Source of the DNA: Micromonospora sp. WMMD961
GTDB taxonomy: Bacteria; Actinomycetota; Actinomycetes; Mycobacteriales; Micromonosporaceae
Direction: 5' to 3'
NCBI RefSeq assembly: GCF_029626145.1
Contig: NZ_JARUBJ010000002.1
Location: forward strand, 1 to 64,000
DNA length: 64,000 nucleotides
The translations under genes were made by a program, and so were the position numbers. Below the pieces are notes generated by a model. It did not search any database and was not told the DNA's origin. It saw only the letters and a list, made by a program, of their open reading frames with translations. Of the stretch, positions 15,208 through 25,173 are shown piece by piece (the first letter of the stretch is position 1; every line of letters begins with the position of its first letter).

Positions 15208-16683
15208 GTGAGTACGCTTGATCGCGCGGCTCGGCGCCGGCCGGGCTCCTCCCCTACCTGGAACGACGTGCGAGTGGATCATCAGCGAGTCATCCGTGAC
15301 GTCACCGTCCGCCTGCCGATGGCGTCGAGTACGCCGGAAGCCTGTCGGTGGACGGTCACCGCGCTGTCCCGCCACACCCCGGCAACCATCTCCGTGCTGC
15401 TCGCGACACACGACCGTCTGCGCTGCGTCGCGGCGACCGGGGCCTGGCAGGTCTTCGCCACCGTGCCGGCGCGAACCGGCATCGTCGGCCGGGTGTACGC
15501 CACCGGCGCCCCCGCGGCCGTCCCGGACGTCACGGTCGATCCGGACTACCTTCCGGTACGCCCGGACGTGACGGCCGAGCTGTGCGTACCGGTGCTGGAC
15601 CCGGCGGGTCGGCCGATCGGCGTCCTCGACCTGCAGTGGGGTGAGCCGGTCGAGCTGGAGCCGTGGCGGGAGACGGCACAGCAGGTGGCCGACCGGCTCG
15701 GTGCGCGGATCGCCGCCCTCGGCGGGCCACCGGAGGAGAGCCGCAGCGAGAAGCTGCTCCGGCACGCGGCCGCGCTCTCCACCGCGCCCACCGAGGCGGA
15801 CGTGTTGGGCGTGGCGGCGTGCGCCGCGCGTGAGGTCTCCGCCCTCTCCACCGCGGTGCTGCTGATGGCGGGTCAGTTCGGCCCGGCACCGGCAACGCCG
15901 GGCGATCTGGAGATCCGGATTCGGGCCGAGTTGACCGAGTCGGGTCCGGCCGCGCTGGACCGGATGGTCGAGCGGGCACACCGGTACGGAGCTGGGTACA
16001 CGCTGGGCGAGGCGGGCCATCCCCCGACCGAGGACTATCGTCCGCTGACCCGGGCCGGGGTGCGCACGCTGGTCGCCGTTCCGGTGGGGCCCCCGGAGGT
16101 CGGTGGGGTGCTGCTGGTCGCGGACGAACGCGCACTGCGCCCGGACCCGACCACGGTCAGCCTGATGGAGCTGCTCGCCGGGCAGGCCTGGACGAGCCTG
16201 GACCGGCTGCGCACGCTGGCCCGACTGCGGGAGCAGGCCAGCTCCGACCCGCTCACCGGGTTGCGGCACACCGGCCCGTTCGGGCAGCGGATCGCGACGG
16301 CCACCCCAGGGCGTACGGCCCTGCTGGCGATCGACGTCGACGGCTTCAAGACCGTCAACGACACGTACGGCCACCAGGCCGGCGACCGGGTGCTGGTCGG
16401 GTTGGCCCGGGCGTTGGAGGGCGCGCTACGCCACGGCGACGAGCTGTACCGGATCGGCGGCGACGAGTTCGTCGCGGTGATCGAGGTGAGCCGCCCCGAG
16501 GAGGCGGTCCGGATCGCCGAGCGGTTGGCCGAGGCGGCCCGACGCATCGGCCGCACGATCAGTGTGGGCGTCGCGCTGCCCCGCCCCGGCGAAACCCCCG
16601 ACCGCACCCTGCGAAGGGCCGACCAGGCCCTCTACGCGGTGAAGCGCCAGGGCCGCGACGGCGTACGCCTGTCCGCTGCCTAG
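15208..16683 (+). CDS. GAF-GGDEF diguanylate cyclase
   Basis: A 491-residue soluble signalling protein. Two GAF-like regions occupy roughly residues 30-175 and 185-335, and a GGDEF domain covers residues 340-490. The active-site motif GGDEF is intact (residues 417-421), as are DPLTGL near 347 and DVDGFKTVNDTYGHQAGD. An RHGD sequence exactly five residues before GGDEF fits the allosteric I-site RxxD, so both c-di-GMP synthesis and product inhibition are predicted. No EAL domain or TM segment is seen. GTG 15208 is the start. A divergent phosphodiesterase gene and a DnaA-box-like palindrome lie upstream. Confidence 0.92.
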   Translation: MSTLDRAARRRPGSSPTWNDVRVDHQRVIRDVTVRLPMASSTPEACRWTVTALSRHTPATISVLLATHDRLRCVAATGAWQVFATVPARTGIVGRVYATGAPAAVPDVTVDPDYLPVRPDVTAELCVPVLDPAGRPIGVLDLQWGEPVELEPWRETAQQVADRLGARIAALGGPPEESRSEKLLRHAAALSTAPTEADVLGVAACAAREVSALSTAVLLMAGQFGPAPATPGDLEIRIRAELTESGPAALDRMVERAHRYGAGYTLGEAGHPPTEDYRPLTRAGVRTLVAVPVGPPEVGGVLLVADERALRPDPTTVSLMELLAGQAWTSLDRLRTLARLREQASSDPLTGLRHTGPFGQRIATATPGRTALLAIDVDGFKTVNDTYGHQAGDRVLVGLARALEGALRHGDELYRIGGDEFVAVIEVSRPEEAVRIAERLAEAARRIGRTISVGVALPRPGETPDRTLRRADQALYAVKRQGRDGVRLSAA

Positions 16684-16700
16684 CCCCGCCCGCAACCACC

Positions 16701-16774
16701 GTCGATCATGGAGTTGTGGTGGGGACGTTCACCCTTTGCGGGGTCAAAACGCCCACCACAAGTCCATGATCGAC
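16701..16774. repeat. Dispersed inverted-repeat element, family A copy 1
   Basis: Arms 16701-16723 and 16752-16774 (GTCGATCATGGAGTTGTGGT and complement, one mismatch over 23 bases) flank a 28-base centre. The same arm sequence occurs at 35863-35937. It lies between two convergent genes, so it could serve as a terminator, but its recurrence points to a mobile or MITE-like palindrome. Confidence 0.85.
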
Positions 16775-16791
16775 CGCGACCACCCCGGCCC

Positions 16792-17853
16792 TCAGGACGT
16801 GCGGAGCTCCTTGGCGAGGAGTTCGGCGATCTGGGCCGTGTTGAGGGCCGCCCCCTTGCGCAGGTTGTCGCCGGTGACGAAGAAGTCGAGGGCGCGGGGG
16901 TCGTCCAGGGCGCGGCGGATCCGGCCGACCCAGGACGGGTCGGTGCCGACGGCGTCGATCGGCATCGGGAACTCTCCGGCCGCGGGATCGTCGACCAGGA
17001 TCACTCCGGGTGCGTTGCGCAGCGCCTCCCGGGCGCCTTCGGCGTCCACCTCGCTGGCGAACACCGCGTGCACGGCCACCGAGTGCGCGGTGACCACCGG
17101 CACCCGGACGCAGGTGGCGGACACCTTGAGGTCGGGCAGGCCGAGGATCTTCCGCGACTCGTTGCGGATCTTCATCTCCTCCGACGACCAACCGGCGTCG
17201 GCCGGGGAGCCGGCCCAGGGCACCACGTTGAGCGCGATCGGGGCCGGGAACGGGCCGAGGTCGTCGCCGACCGCCTGCCGGACGTCACCGGTGCGGGAGC
17301 CGAGCGCCCGATCACCGGCGACCTTGCTGAGCTGGTCGTGCAGGATGTCCACACCGGATTTACCCGCCCCGGAGACCGCCTGGTAGGAGGCGAGCACCAA
17401 CTCCCGTAGGCCGTACTCACGGTGCAGCGGCGCGACCGCGACGATCATCGCGAGGGTGGTGCAGTTGGCGTTGGCGATGATGCCCCGGGGTCGGTTGCGG
17501 ACCTGTTCGGGGTTGATCTCCGGAACGACCAGCGGGACGTCCCGGTCCATCCGGAACGCGCCGGAGTTGTCGACGGCGATCGCGCCTCGGGAGACGGCGA
17601 TCGGCGCCCACTCGGCGGAGACCTCGTCGGGCACGTCGAACATCGCCACGTCGACCCCGTCGAACGCCTCGGGGGTCAGCGCCTGGACGACCAGGTCCTC
17701 GCCTCGGCAGCGCACCCGTCGCCCGACCGAACGCTCGGAGGCGAGCAGTCGGATCTCACCCCAGACGTTGCGTCGTCCGGTGAGCAGTTCGCACATCACG
17801 GTGCCGACGGCACCGGTCGCTCCGACCACGGCGAGGGTGGGCAGCGCCGTCAT
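16792..17853 (-). CDS. asd: Aspartate-semialdehyde dehydrogenase
   Basis: A 353-residue enzyme that reduces beta-aspartyl phosphate to aspartate semialdehyde with NADPH, the branch point to lysine, diaminopimelate, threonine and methionine. The N-terminal VVGATGAVGTVMCELL binds NADP, ANANCTTLAM contains the catalytic Cys (about residue 130), and SYQAVSGAGKSGV is the conserved active-site loop. It follows the aspartokinase gene by five bases, the usual actinobacterial ask-asd operon. Length is normal and no defects are seen. Confidence 0.97.
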   Translation of the reverse strand: MTALPTLAVVGATGAVGTVMCELLTGRRNVWGEIRLLASERSVGRRVRCRGEDLVVQALTPEAFDGVDVAMFDVPDEVSAEWAPIAVSRGAIAVDNSGAFRMDRDVPLVVPEINPEQVRNRPRGIIANANCTTLAMIVAVAPLHREYGLRELVLASYQAVSGAGKSGVDILHDQLSKVAGDRALGSRTGDVRQAVGDDLGPFPAPIALNVVPWAGSPADAGWSSEEMKIRNESRKILGLPDLKVSATCVRVPVVTAHSVAVHAVFASEVDAEGAREALRNAPGVILVDDPAAGEFPMPIDAVGTDPSWVGRIRRALDDPRALDFFVTGDNLRKGAALNTAQIAELLAKELRTS

Positions 17854-17858
17854 CGGCG

Positions 17859-19124
<1,266 letters not shown>

Positions 19125-19383
19125 GACGTGCACTCCCTCCCAGCGACCCTGAGCGTGCCGACGCCGCCGGAACCGGGGCCGGCGGCGCGTGTCAAACCCC
19201 TTGAGGGTATCCGGCGGGTAACGACGGCGGGTCAGGTGATCCCACCATCCGGCCCGCACGGGTGCGGCCGGACCGCTCCTCACCAGCTCCGGGGGTACGC
19301 AAACACGAGCCCGTCCGACACGCCGGACCGAGCCTGGTACCTGCCAACCCCCACCGATCGCCCGCAGCCACCAGAATGGGCCG

Positions 19384-20175
19384 GTGCCCGACCTCATCCG
19401 CTCGGCCGGCCGCGTGCTCGGGCCGCTCGTGCTCGCCCTGCCGACACTCCTGGTCGCCTGCACCAGCACGCCGCCGACCCCGACCCCGACGCCGACCGGC
19501 CCGGGGCCGGTCGAGGTGGACGCCGCCCGGGACGAGCTGGCCGCCCTGGCCGCAGCCGCCCAGGACCGCCACATGGTGGCGCAGTACGTCTACAGCCGGG
19601 CCGGCCAGCCGGACCGCACCATCGTGTTCACCAGCGCGAACGACGGCAGTTGGCGGGTCGACGTCCCGGGCGGCGCGTGGGGTGGCACCGTTGACGTCTC
19701 GATGGCCGCCACGCCCGACGGGCTGTTCCAGTGCGCTCTGCCGTCTGCCGGCAGACCGGAGTCGTCGAGCTGCGTACGGCTCGGTGAGCGCGACGACACG
19801 ATCCCGCGCCGGTCGGACCCCCGCCTGCACCATCCGCTCACCGACTGGTTGGACGTGCTCACCGACCGACGCGCGCCGTTGGCGGTGGCCCCGGCCGAGA
19901 CGCCCGAGGGCCTGGCCGGCACCTGTTACTCGGTGGACTCCACCTCGGCGTCGCTGAACGCCCCGCTGGACGTGGGCATCTACTGCTACGACCGGGACGG
20001 CACACCGACCGGCGTCCGGACCGGGTCGGGGACGTTGCGGTTGGCCGCCCCGCCCGGCCCGGCTCCGGCCACCGTGCAGCTCGCCGGCCCGGTGGTGGTC
20101 GACCGGGAACCACTGGACACCGCAGCGCCGCCGACTCCTGATCCGACGGACAGCCCGGGCGCGGGAACGCCCTGA
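19384..20175 (+). CDS. Putative lipoprotein
   Basis: A 263-residue exported protein with a lipobox LLVAC at residues 22-26, followed by a Pro/Thr-rich linker, so it should be anchored to the outer face of the membrane. The mature part has paired cysteines (CALPSAGRPESSSC and CYSVDSTSASLN to CYDRDG) that could form disulfides outside the cell. No known domain is recognised. The start is GTG 19384. It is divergent from the aspartokinase gene with a 259-base intergenic region and stands alone. Confidence 0.8.
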   Translation: MPDLIRSAGRVLGPLVLALPTLLVACTSTPPTPTPTPTGPGPVEVDAARDELAALAAAAQDRHMVAQYVYSRAGQPDRTIVFTSANDGSWRVDVPGGAWGGTVDVSMAATPDGLFQCALPSAGRPESSSCVRLGERDDTIPRRSDPRLHHPLTDWLDVLTDRRAPLAVAPAETPEGLAGTCYSVDSTSASLNAPLDVGIYCYDRDGTPTGVRTGSGTLRLAAPPGPAPATVQLAGPVVVDREPLDTAAPPTPDPTDSPGAGTP

Positions 20176-20259
20176 TCTTCATACCGTTACGGGTGCGTTT
20201 GCCCACATTTCCCCAACCCGACCTGACCGGCGAATCACCCATACAGGACGATTCCCGTC

Positions 20260-20790
20260 ATGGCTGACCTGACTCCGCTGCTCGCCTTCCGCTGGAGCCC
20301 CCGGGCCTTCGACCCGAGCGCCGAACTGACAACGGACGAGGCGACCTCGCTGCTGGAGGCCGCGCGCTGGGCACCGTCGGCGGACAACGGGCAGCCGTGG
20401 CGGTTCGCCATCGGCCACCGGGACGACGAGATCTGGAAGCGGATCATGATCAGCCTCCCGGGCGACGACCAGTGCTGGGCCCGGCACGCCGCGACCCTCG
20501 TGGTCGGCGCGCACACCGGTGACGACGCCGAGCGGGCCGCGTACGACCTGGGTCAGGCGATGGCCCACCTGACGTTGCAGGCCACCGCGCTCGGCCTGCA
20601 CGTGCGCCAGCTCACCCACTTCGACCAGACCGGCCTCGCCACCGAACTCGACCTGCCCGGCGACGTCCGCCCACTGGTGGTCGCCGCCGTCGGCCGGCTC
20701 GGGGACCCGTTCGCCCTCCCGGCCGACCTGCGCGCCCGGGAGATCGGCCTGCGCCGCCGCCGCCCGCTCGCCGACCTGCTGCTCGCCTGA
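20260..20790 (+). CDS. Nitroreductase-family protein
   Basis: A 176-residue flavoprotein of the nitroreductase fold. LLEAARWAPSADNGQPWRFAI is the FMN-binding segment typical of the family, AYDLGQAMAHLTLQATALGL is the central helix, and FAREIG-like ends are replaced here by LRAREIGLRRRRPLADLLL. Members use FMN and NAD(P)H to reduce nitro compounds or quinones. The physiological substrate is unknown. It is convergent with the ArsR-type regulator gene, so the two are not co-transcribed. Confidence 0.85.
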   Translation: MADLTPLLAFRWSPRAFDPSAELTTDEATSLLEAARWAPSADNGQPWRFAIGHRDDEIWKRIMISLPGDDQCWARHAATLVVGAHTGDDAERAAYDLGQAMAHLTLQATALGLHVRQLTHFDQTGLATELDLPGDVRPLVVAAVGRLGDPFALPADLRAREIGLRRRRPLADLLLA

Positions 20791-21777
20791 TCACCCACCC
20801 TGACTGGCCCGGAGCAGGACTCTCGCGGCGTCGGTGTTGCGGTAGAGGACGTGCCGACCCTGCCGGGTCCGTGAGGTCAGGCCGGCGGCGTGCAGCGCGG
20901 CCAGGTGCTGGGAGACGTTCCCGGCGGACATCCCGGTGAGTCGGGCCAGGTCGGTGGTCGTCGACGGCGTGTCGAGCAGATGCAGCAGCGCGGCGCGGCC
21001 GGGGCCGACCACCCGAGCCAGCGGGTCTCCGGGCGGCGCCCCGGTCGCCTCCCACAGCGTTCCGACCGCCCGGACCGGGTACGCGGCGGCCGGCAGCGAG
21101 TCCTCCAGCAGGTTCCACAGCACCCGCCGTTCGGTGAACACCGTCGGGTTCAGCGCCAACCCACGGCCCCGGAGGTCGAAGTCCCGCTCGAACGGGTCGT
21201 CGCTGACCACCCGGTCACCGAGCCAGCGCAGGCTCGGGTTGAGCTGTTCGAAGAACCGACCGGCGCCGTTCTCGGCGAGCTGTGCGGCCCGGTACGCCAC
21301 GTCCGCGTCGAGCAGCGCCCGCATCCGTGGCCAGTCCGGGGCGATCGCCTCGTCGTACCAGACCCGCACCGCGTCGACGAGCTGCGGCAGCAGCCCCCGC
21401 GGGTCGGCGAGCAGCGCCTGCCCGAACGGGCTCAGCGGACGGCGCGGGGTTGTCGACAGCAGATCCCGGACCACCACGGCCGGCGGCGTCGCGGCGATCT
21501 GGTCGAGTTGGTCAGCCATCTCCACGTTCGGTCGGGCCGCCGGGGTGAGGAAGTCGGGCAACGGGCAACCCCGCCAGGTCAACTCCGTCAGCGGTCGCAC
21601 CCGGGCGGCGATCTCGGGGCGGCTCAGGGTCACCCGGGCCCGGCCGATCCAGGGCAGGTGCACCGGGTAGCGCAGCGGACTGGCCACCGCCCACATGCTC
21701 ATGACCGTCTCGTTGACCGGTGACACCGCGAGCCGGACGCCCGCCACGTCGGCGAGGCTGAACCGCAACTCGGACAA
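20791..21777 (-). CDS. ArsR/winged-helix transcriptional regulator (DUF5937-like N-terminus)
   Basis: A 328-residue regulator. The DNA-binding winged helix is at the C-terminus (about residues 245-325: ALLHLLDTPSTTTDLARLTG then MSAGNVSQHLAALHAAGLTS), resembling ArsR proteins. The long N-terminal part resembles the domain (DUF5937, from memory) found in a large actinobacterial regulator group and probably senses a ligand. The start is TTG 21777 with GGGGGAGGA just upstream. It is divergent from an MFS exporter gene 80 bases away, the usual setting for a repressor controlling an efflux pump. Confidence 0.85.
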   Translation of the reverse strand: MSELRFSLADVAGVRLAVSPVNETVMSMWAVASPLRYPVHLPWIGRARVTLSRPEIAARVRPLTELTWRGCPLPDFLTPAARPNVEMADQLDQIAATPPAVVVRDLLSTTPRRPLSPFGQALLADPRGLLPQLVDAVRVWYDEAIAPDWPRMRALLDADVAYRAAQLAENGAGRFFEQLNPSLRWLGDRVVSDDPFERDFDLRGRGLALNPTVFTERRVLWNLLEDSLPAAAYPVRAVGTLWEATGAPPGDPLARVVGPGRAALLHLLDTPSTTTDLARLTGMSAGNVSQHLAALHAAGLTSRTRQGRHVLYRNTDAARVLLRASQGG

Positions 21778-21857
21778 GCGTCCTCCCCCGGGAGCAGGAT
21801 TCGGCCCAGCCTAAAAGGCTCGACCGATGTCGTGGGGGCCCGGTTCACTTCCCGGTC

Positions 21858-23129
21858 ATGGGGGCCAGAGACACCATCCGTACCGCTGTGGCAAACGTCG
21901 TACCGCCGGCCGGGTTGACCCGCGCGCTGGCCGTGCAGGCCATGGTCTACGCCGTCGGCAGTGGCCTGTTCCACGCCGGCAGCGCCGTCTTCTTCACCCG
22001 GGCGCTGGGGCTCAGCGCCGCCCAGGTCGGGCTGGGCCTGTCCGTCGCGGCGGGGGTGTCGCTGCTCGGCACGGTGCCGCTGGGCGGGCTCACCGACCGG
22101 TACGGGCCACAGCGGGTCTGGGTGGTCGGGCTGGTGCTGGACGCGGCGCTCTTCGCGTCGTACCCGTTCGTGGGCGGCTTCGCGAGCTTCCTCGCCGTGG
22201 TGGTGGCGCTGGCGGCGGTGGACGCGTCGACCGGCGTGGCCCGCCAGGTCTACTCGATCAACGCGCTCCCGCCGGCCGAACGGGTCACCGCGATGGCGTA
22301 CCAGCGTTCGTCGTTGAACGTCGGCTTCGGGCTGGGTGCGGTGATCAGCGGCCTGGTGCTGGCGGTGGACACGATCGAGGCGTACCGCGCGATGGTCTGG
22401 TTCATCGCGGCGGTGATCCTGGTGACGGCCCTGTTCGTGCGGCGACTGCCCCGGCTGCCGCAGGTGAGCCGGCCGGCGGAGCCGATGGGTCGGCTCGCCG
22501 TCCTGCGGGACCGGCCGTTCATGGCGGTGTCCCTGCTGTCCGGGCTGCTCACCGCGCACGGGGTGCTCTACCTGACGGTCATGCCGCTCTGGATCCTCAC
22601 CCACACCGACGCCCCGAAGACCGTGATCGCCGCTCTGGTGCTGCTCAACACGGTCCTGATCGTGCTGCTCCAGGTACGCGTCAGCCGGGGCGCCGACACC
22701 GCCGCGGGCGCGGCGCGGGCCTCCCGTCGCGGGGGCCTGCTGATCGCCATGGCCTGCCTGGTCCTGCCGATCTCCGGGATCACCCGGGGCCCGCTCACCG
22801 TCGCGGTGCTGGTGGCCGCCGCGACGCTGCTGATCCTGGCCGAGCTGATCCAGTCGGCGGGCGCCTGGGGGCTCACCGCCACCCTTCCGCCGGACGACCA
22901 ACGCGGTGCGTACGTCGGGGCGCTGCGGCTCGGCGAGCAGGTGCAGTACCTGATCGCCCCGGCGGGGTTGACCGCGCTCGGCGTGACCACCGGCGGCTGG
23001 GGTTGGTTACCGACGGCAGCGATCTTTGTGCTGATGGCAGCGGCGATCGTGCCCGCGGTGGCCTGGGCCGGCCGGACGCCGAGGCTGGGTTGCCAGGCCC
23101 CGGAGCCGGCCATGACGTCGATCCCATAG
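21858..23129 (+). CDS. MFS transporter
   Basis: A 423-residue membrane protein with about twelve hydrophobic helices. The loop motif PLGGLTDRYGPQRVW identifies the Major Facilitator Superfamily. It is divergent from the winged-helix regulator, which probably represses it, so drug or metabolite export is the likely job. ATG 21858 follows the short shared promoter. Its C-terminus ends 50 bases before the leuA leader peptide. Confidence 0.87.
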   Translation: MGARDTIRTAVANVVPPAGLTRALAVQAMVYAVGSGLFHAGSAVFFTRALGLSAAQVGLGLSVAAGVSLLGTVPLGGLTDRYGPQRVWVVGLVLDAALFASYPFVGGFASFLAVVVALAAVDASTGVARQVYSINALPPAERVTAMAYQRSSLNVGFGLGAVISGLVLAVDTIEAYRAMVWFIAAVILVTALFVRRLPRLPQVSRPAEPMGRLAVLRDRPFMAVSLLSGLLTAHGVLYLTVMPLWILTHTDAPKTVIAALVLLNTVLIVLLQVRVSRGADTAAGAARASRRGGLLIAMACLVLPISGITRGPLTVAVLVAAATLLILAELIQSAGAWGLTATLPPDDQRGAYVGALRLGEQVQYLIAPAGLTALGVTTGGWGWLPTAAIFVLMAAAIVPAVAWAGRTPRLGCQAPEPAMTSIP

Positions 23130-23179
23130 TCCGGACCTACCTTTCCACCCCCCGTTCCATCACGTAGGGTGACCTGGTC

Positions 23180-23224
23180 ATGTGGCGGGCGCTTCTCCTC
23201 CTTAGCCGCCGCGACGAGGCCTGA
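23180..23224 (+). CDS. leuA leader peptide
   Basis: A 14-codon ORF, MWRALLLLSRRDEA, with AGGGTGA about eight bases upstream. Four consecutive leucine codons (CTT CTC CTC CTT, 23192-23203) precede an 11-bp perfect hairpin (23209-23219 with 23235-23245) that contains the stop codon. It lies 143 bases before leuA. This is the layout of a leucine-responsive attenuator: ribosome stalling at the Leu run would change folding of the RNA downstream. Such leuA leader peptides are known in actinomycetes. The competing antiterminator structure was not modelled. Confidence 0.8.
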   Translation: MWRALLLLSRRDEA

Positions 23225-23245
23225 CCGGCCGGCACCTCGTCGCGG
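23209..23245 (+). promoter_or_regulatory. leuA leader hairpin (attenuator element)
   Basis: CCGCGACGAGG pairs perfectly with CCTCGTCGCGG across a 15-base loop that itself contains CCGGCCGG. The left arm begins six bases after the Leu codon run of the leader peptide, so a stalled ribosome would cover it. There is no T tract, so the control may act through a later terminator or on translation. Confidence 0.65.
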
Positions 23246-23366
23246 AGTCGCATCGCGCCGTCCAGCACATCCGAACCTCCTCTCGGCACCGCCGCGCATC
23301 GTCGCCCGGCATCTCGCCGACACCTTCCGATCTGCTGACGCCACATGTTCCAGGGAGCACTCTGAA

Positions 23367-25118
23367 ATGGCTCAACCTGTCACCGACGCCGAGTCCAATC
23401 CGTTCGCTCGGCAACGCCCGAGCCGGATGCCGTACCACCGCTACCAGCCCTACCAGGAGCAGTTCCGGGTCAAGCTGCCCGATCGCACCTGGCCCACCCG
23501 GCAGGTCGACGCGGCCCCACGGTGGTGCGCGGTGGATCTCCGCGACGGCAACCAGGCCCTGATCGACCCGATGTCGCCGGAGCGCAAGCGCCGGATGTTC
23601 CAACTGCTGGTGCAGATGGGCTACAAGGAGATCGAGGTCGGATTCCCGTCGGCCAGTCAGACCGACTTCGACTTCGTCCGGCAGCTCATCGAACAGGACA
23701 TGATCCCCGAGGACGTCACCATCCAGGTGCTCACCCAGTGCCGGGAGCACCTGATCGACCGGACGTTCGAGTCGCTGCGCGGCGCGAAGCGGGCCATCGT
23801 GCACTTCTACAACTCGACCTCCACCCTCCAGCGAAGGGTGGTCTTCGGCCTGGACAAGGACGGCATCGCCGACATCGCCACCACCGGTGCGCGGCTCTGC
23901 CAGAAGTACGCGGAGATCCACACCCCGGACACCGACATCTTCTACGAGTACTCCCCCGAGTCGTACACGGGCACCGAGCTGGAGTACGCGCTGGAGGTCT
24001 GCTCCCGGGTGATCGACGTGATCGACCCGACGCCCGACCGTCCGCTGATCATCAACCTGCCGGCCACCGTGGAGATGGCCACCCCGAACGTGTACGCCGA
24101 CTCGATCGAGTGGATGCACCGGCACCTGCCGCGCCGGGACAGCGTGGTGCTGAGCCTGCACCCGCACAACGACCGGGGCACCGGCGTGGCCGCCGCCGAG
24201 CTGGGCCTGCTCGCCGGTGCGGACCGCATCGAGGGCTGCCTGTTCGGCAACGGCGAGCGCACCGGCAACGTGGACCTGGTGACGCTGGGGCTCAACCTGT
24301 TCTCCCAGGGCATCGACCCGATGATCGACTTCTCGAACATCGACGAGATCCGGCGGGCGGTCGAATACTGCAACCAGCTGCCGGTGCACGAGCGCCACCC
24401 GTACGCGGGCGACCTGGTCTACACCGCCTTCTCCGGCTCCCACCAGGACGCCATCAAGAAGGGCTTCGACGCCCTGACCGCCGACGCGAAGGCCGCCGGG
24501 GTGCCGGTGGACGAGCACACCTGGGCCGTACCGTACCTGCCGATCGACCCGAAGGACCTGGGCCGCACCTACGAGGCGGTCATCCGGGTCAACTCGCAGT
24601 CCGGCAAGGGCGGCGTCGCGTACATCATGAAGAGCGAGCACCAACTGGACCTGCCCCGGCGGCTGCAGATCGAATTCTCCGCGGTGGTGCAGCAGGTCAC
24701 CGACCACGACGGTGGCGAGGTCGACCCGGGCGCCATGTGGGAGATCTTCGCGACGCACTACCTGCTCGACCACCAGCCCGACCCGGCGGTCCGGTTGGCC
24801 GGCTACACCATCGGCACGGCGGACGGCAAGGTCGAGATCGAGGCCCAGGTCGGCGTGGGTTCCGAGCAGCGCTCACTCGCCGCCGTCGGCAACGGTCCGA
24901 TCGACGCGTACGTCAACGCGCTGCACACGGTCGGGGTGGGCGTACGGGTGCTCGACTACCACGAGCACGCGCTCTCCTCCGGTGGGGACGCGCAGGCCGC
25001 CGCGTACGTCGAGTGTGAGGTCGACGGGCGGACGGTCTGGGGTGTCGGTACCGACGCCAACATCGTCACCGCCTCGATCAAGGCGGTCACCAGCGCCGTC
25101 AACCGCGCCCACCATTAG
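23367..25118 (+). CDS. leuA: 2-isopropylmalate synthase
   Basis: A 583-residue LeuA, first committed enzyme of leucine synthesis, condensing acetyl-CoA with 2-oxoisovalerate. WCAVDLRDGNQALIDPMSP begins the catalytic TIM barrel, LHPHNDRGTGVAAAE supplies metal-binding histidines and FGNGERTGNVDLV is the conserved motif. The C-terminal third (from about residue 450) is the LeuA dimer domain that binds leucine for feedback inhibition. This is the long, actinobacterial/yeast-type form. ATG 23367 has GGGAG upstream. Expression is probably attenuated by the leader peptide at 23180, and a 25-bp palindromic terminator follows the stop. Confidence 0.97.
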   Translation: MAQPVTDAESNPFARQRPSRMPYHRYQPYQEQFRVKLPDRTWPTRQVDAAPRWCAVDLRDGNQALIDPMSPERKRRMFQLLVQMGYKEIEVGFPSASQTDFDFVRQLIEQDMIPEDVTIQVLTQCREHLIDRTFESLRGAKRAIVHFYNSTSTLQRRVVFGLDKDGIADIATTGARLCQKYAEIHTPDTDIFYEYSPESYTGTELEYALEVCSRVIDVIDPTPDRPLIINLPATVEMATPNVYADSIEWMHRHLPRRDSVVLSLHPHNDRGTGVAAAELGLLAGADRIEGCLFGNGERTGNVDLVTLGLNLFSQGIDPMIDFSNIDEIRRAVEYCNQLPVHERHPYAGDLVYTAFSGSHQDAIKKGFDALTADAKAAGVPVDEHTWAVPYLPIDPKDLGRTYEAVIRVNSQSGKGGVAYIMKSEHQLDLPRRLQIEFSAVVQQVTDHDGGEVDPGAMWEIFATHYLLDHQPDPAVRLAGYTIGTADGKVEIEAQVGVGSEQRSLAAVGNGPIDAYVNALHTVGVGVRVLDYHEHALSSGGDAQAAAYVECEVDGRTVWGVGTDANIVTASIKAVTSAVNRAHH

Positions 25119-25120
25119 CT

Positions 25121-25173
25121 GTAAGGAAGGGCACCTTATTAACGCGGGGCGTTAATAAGGTGCCCTTCCTTAC
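25121..25173. terminator. Bidirectional 25-bp palindromic terminator
   Basis: GTAAGGAAGGGCACCTTATT plus five more bases pair perfectly with the complement (25121-25145 and 25149-25173, loop GGG). It begins two bases after the leuA stop and overlaps the stop region of the convergent exporter gene at 25170. A-rich and T-rich ends on both arms give U tracts in either direction. I recall similar sequences recurring in Micromonospora genomes, so it may be a repeated terminator. Confidence 0.92.
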
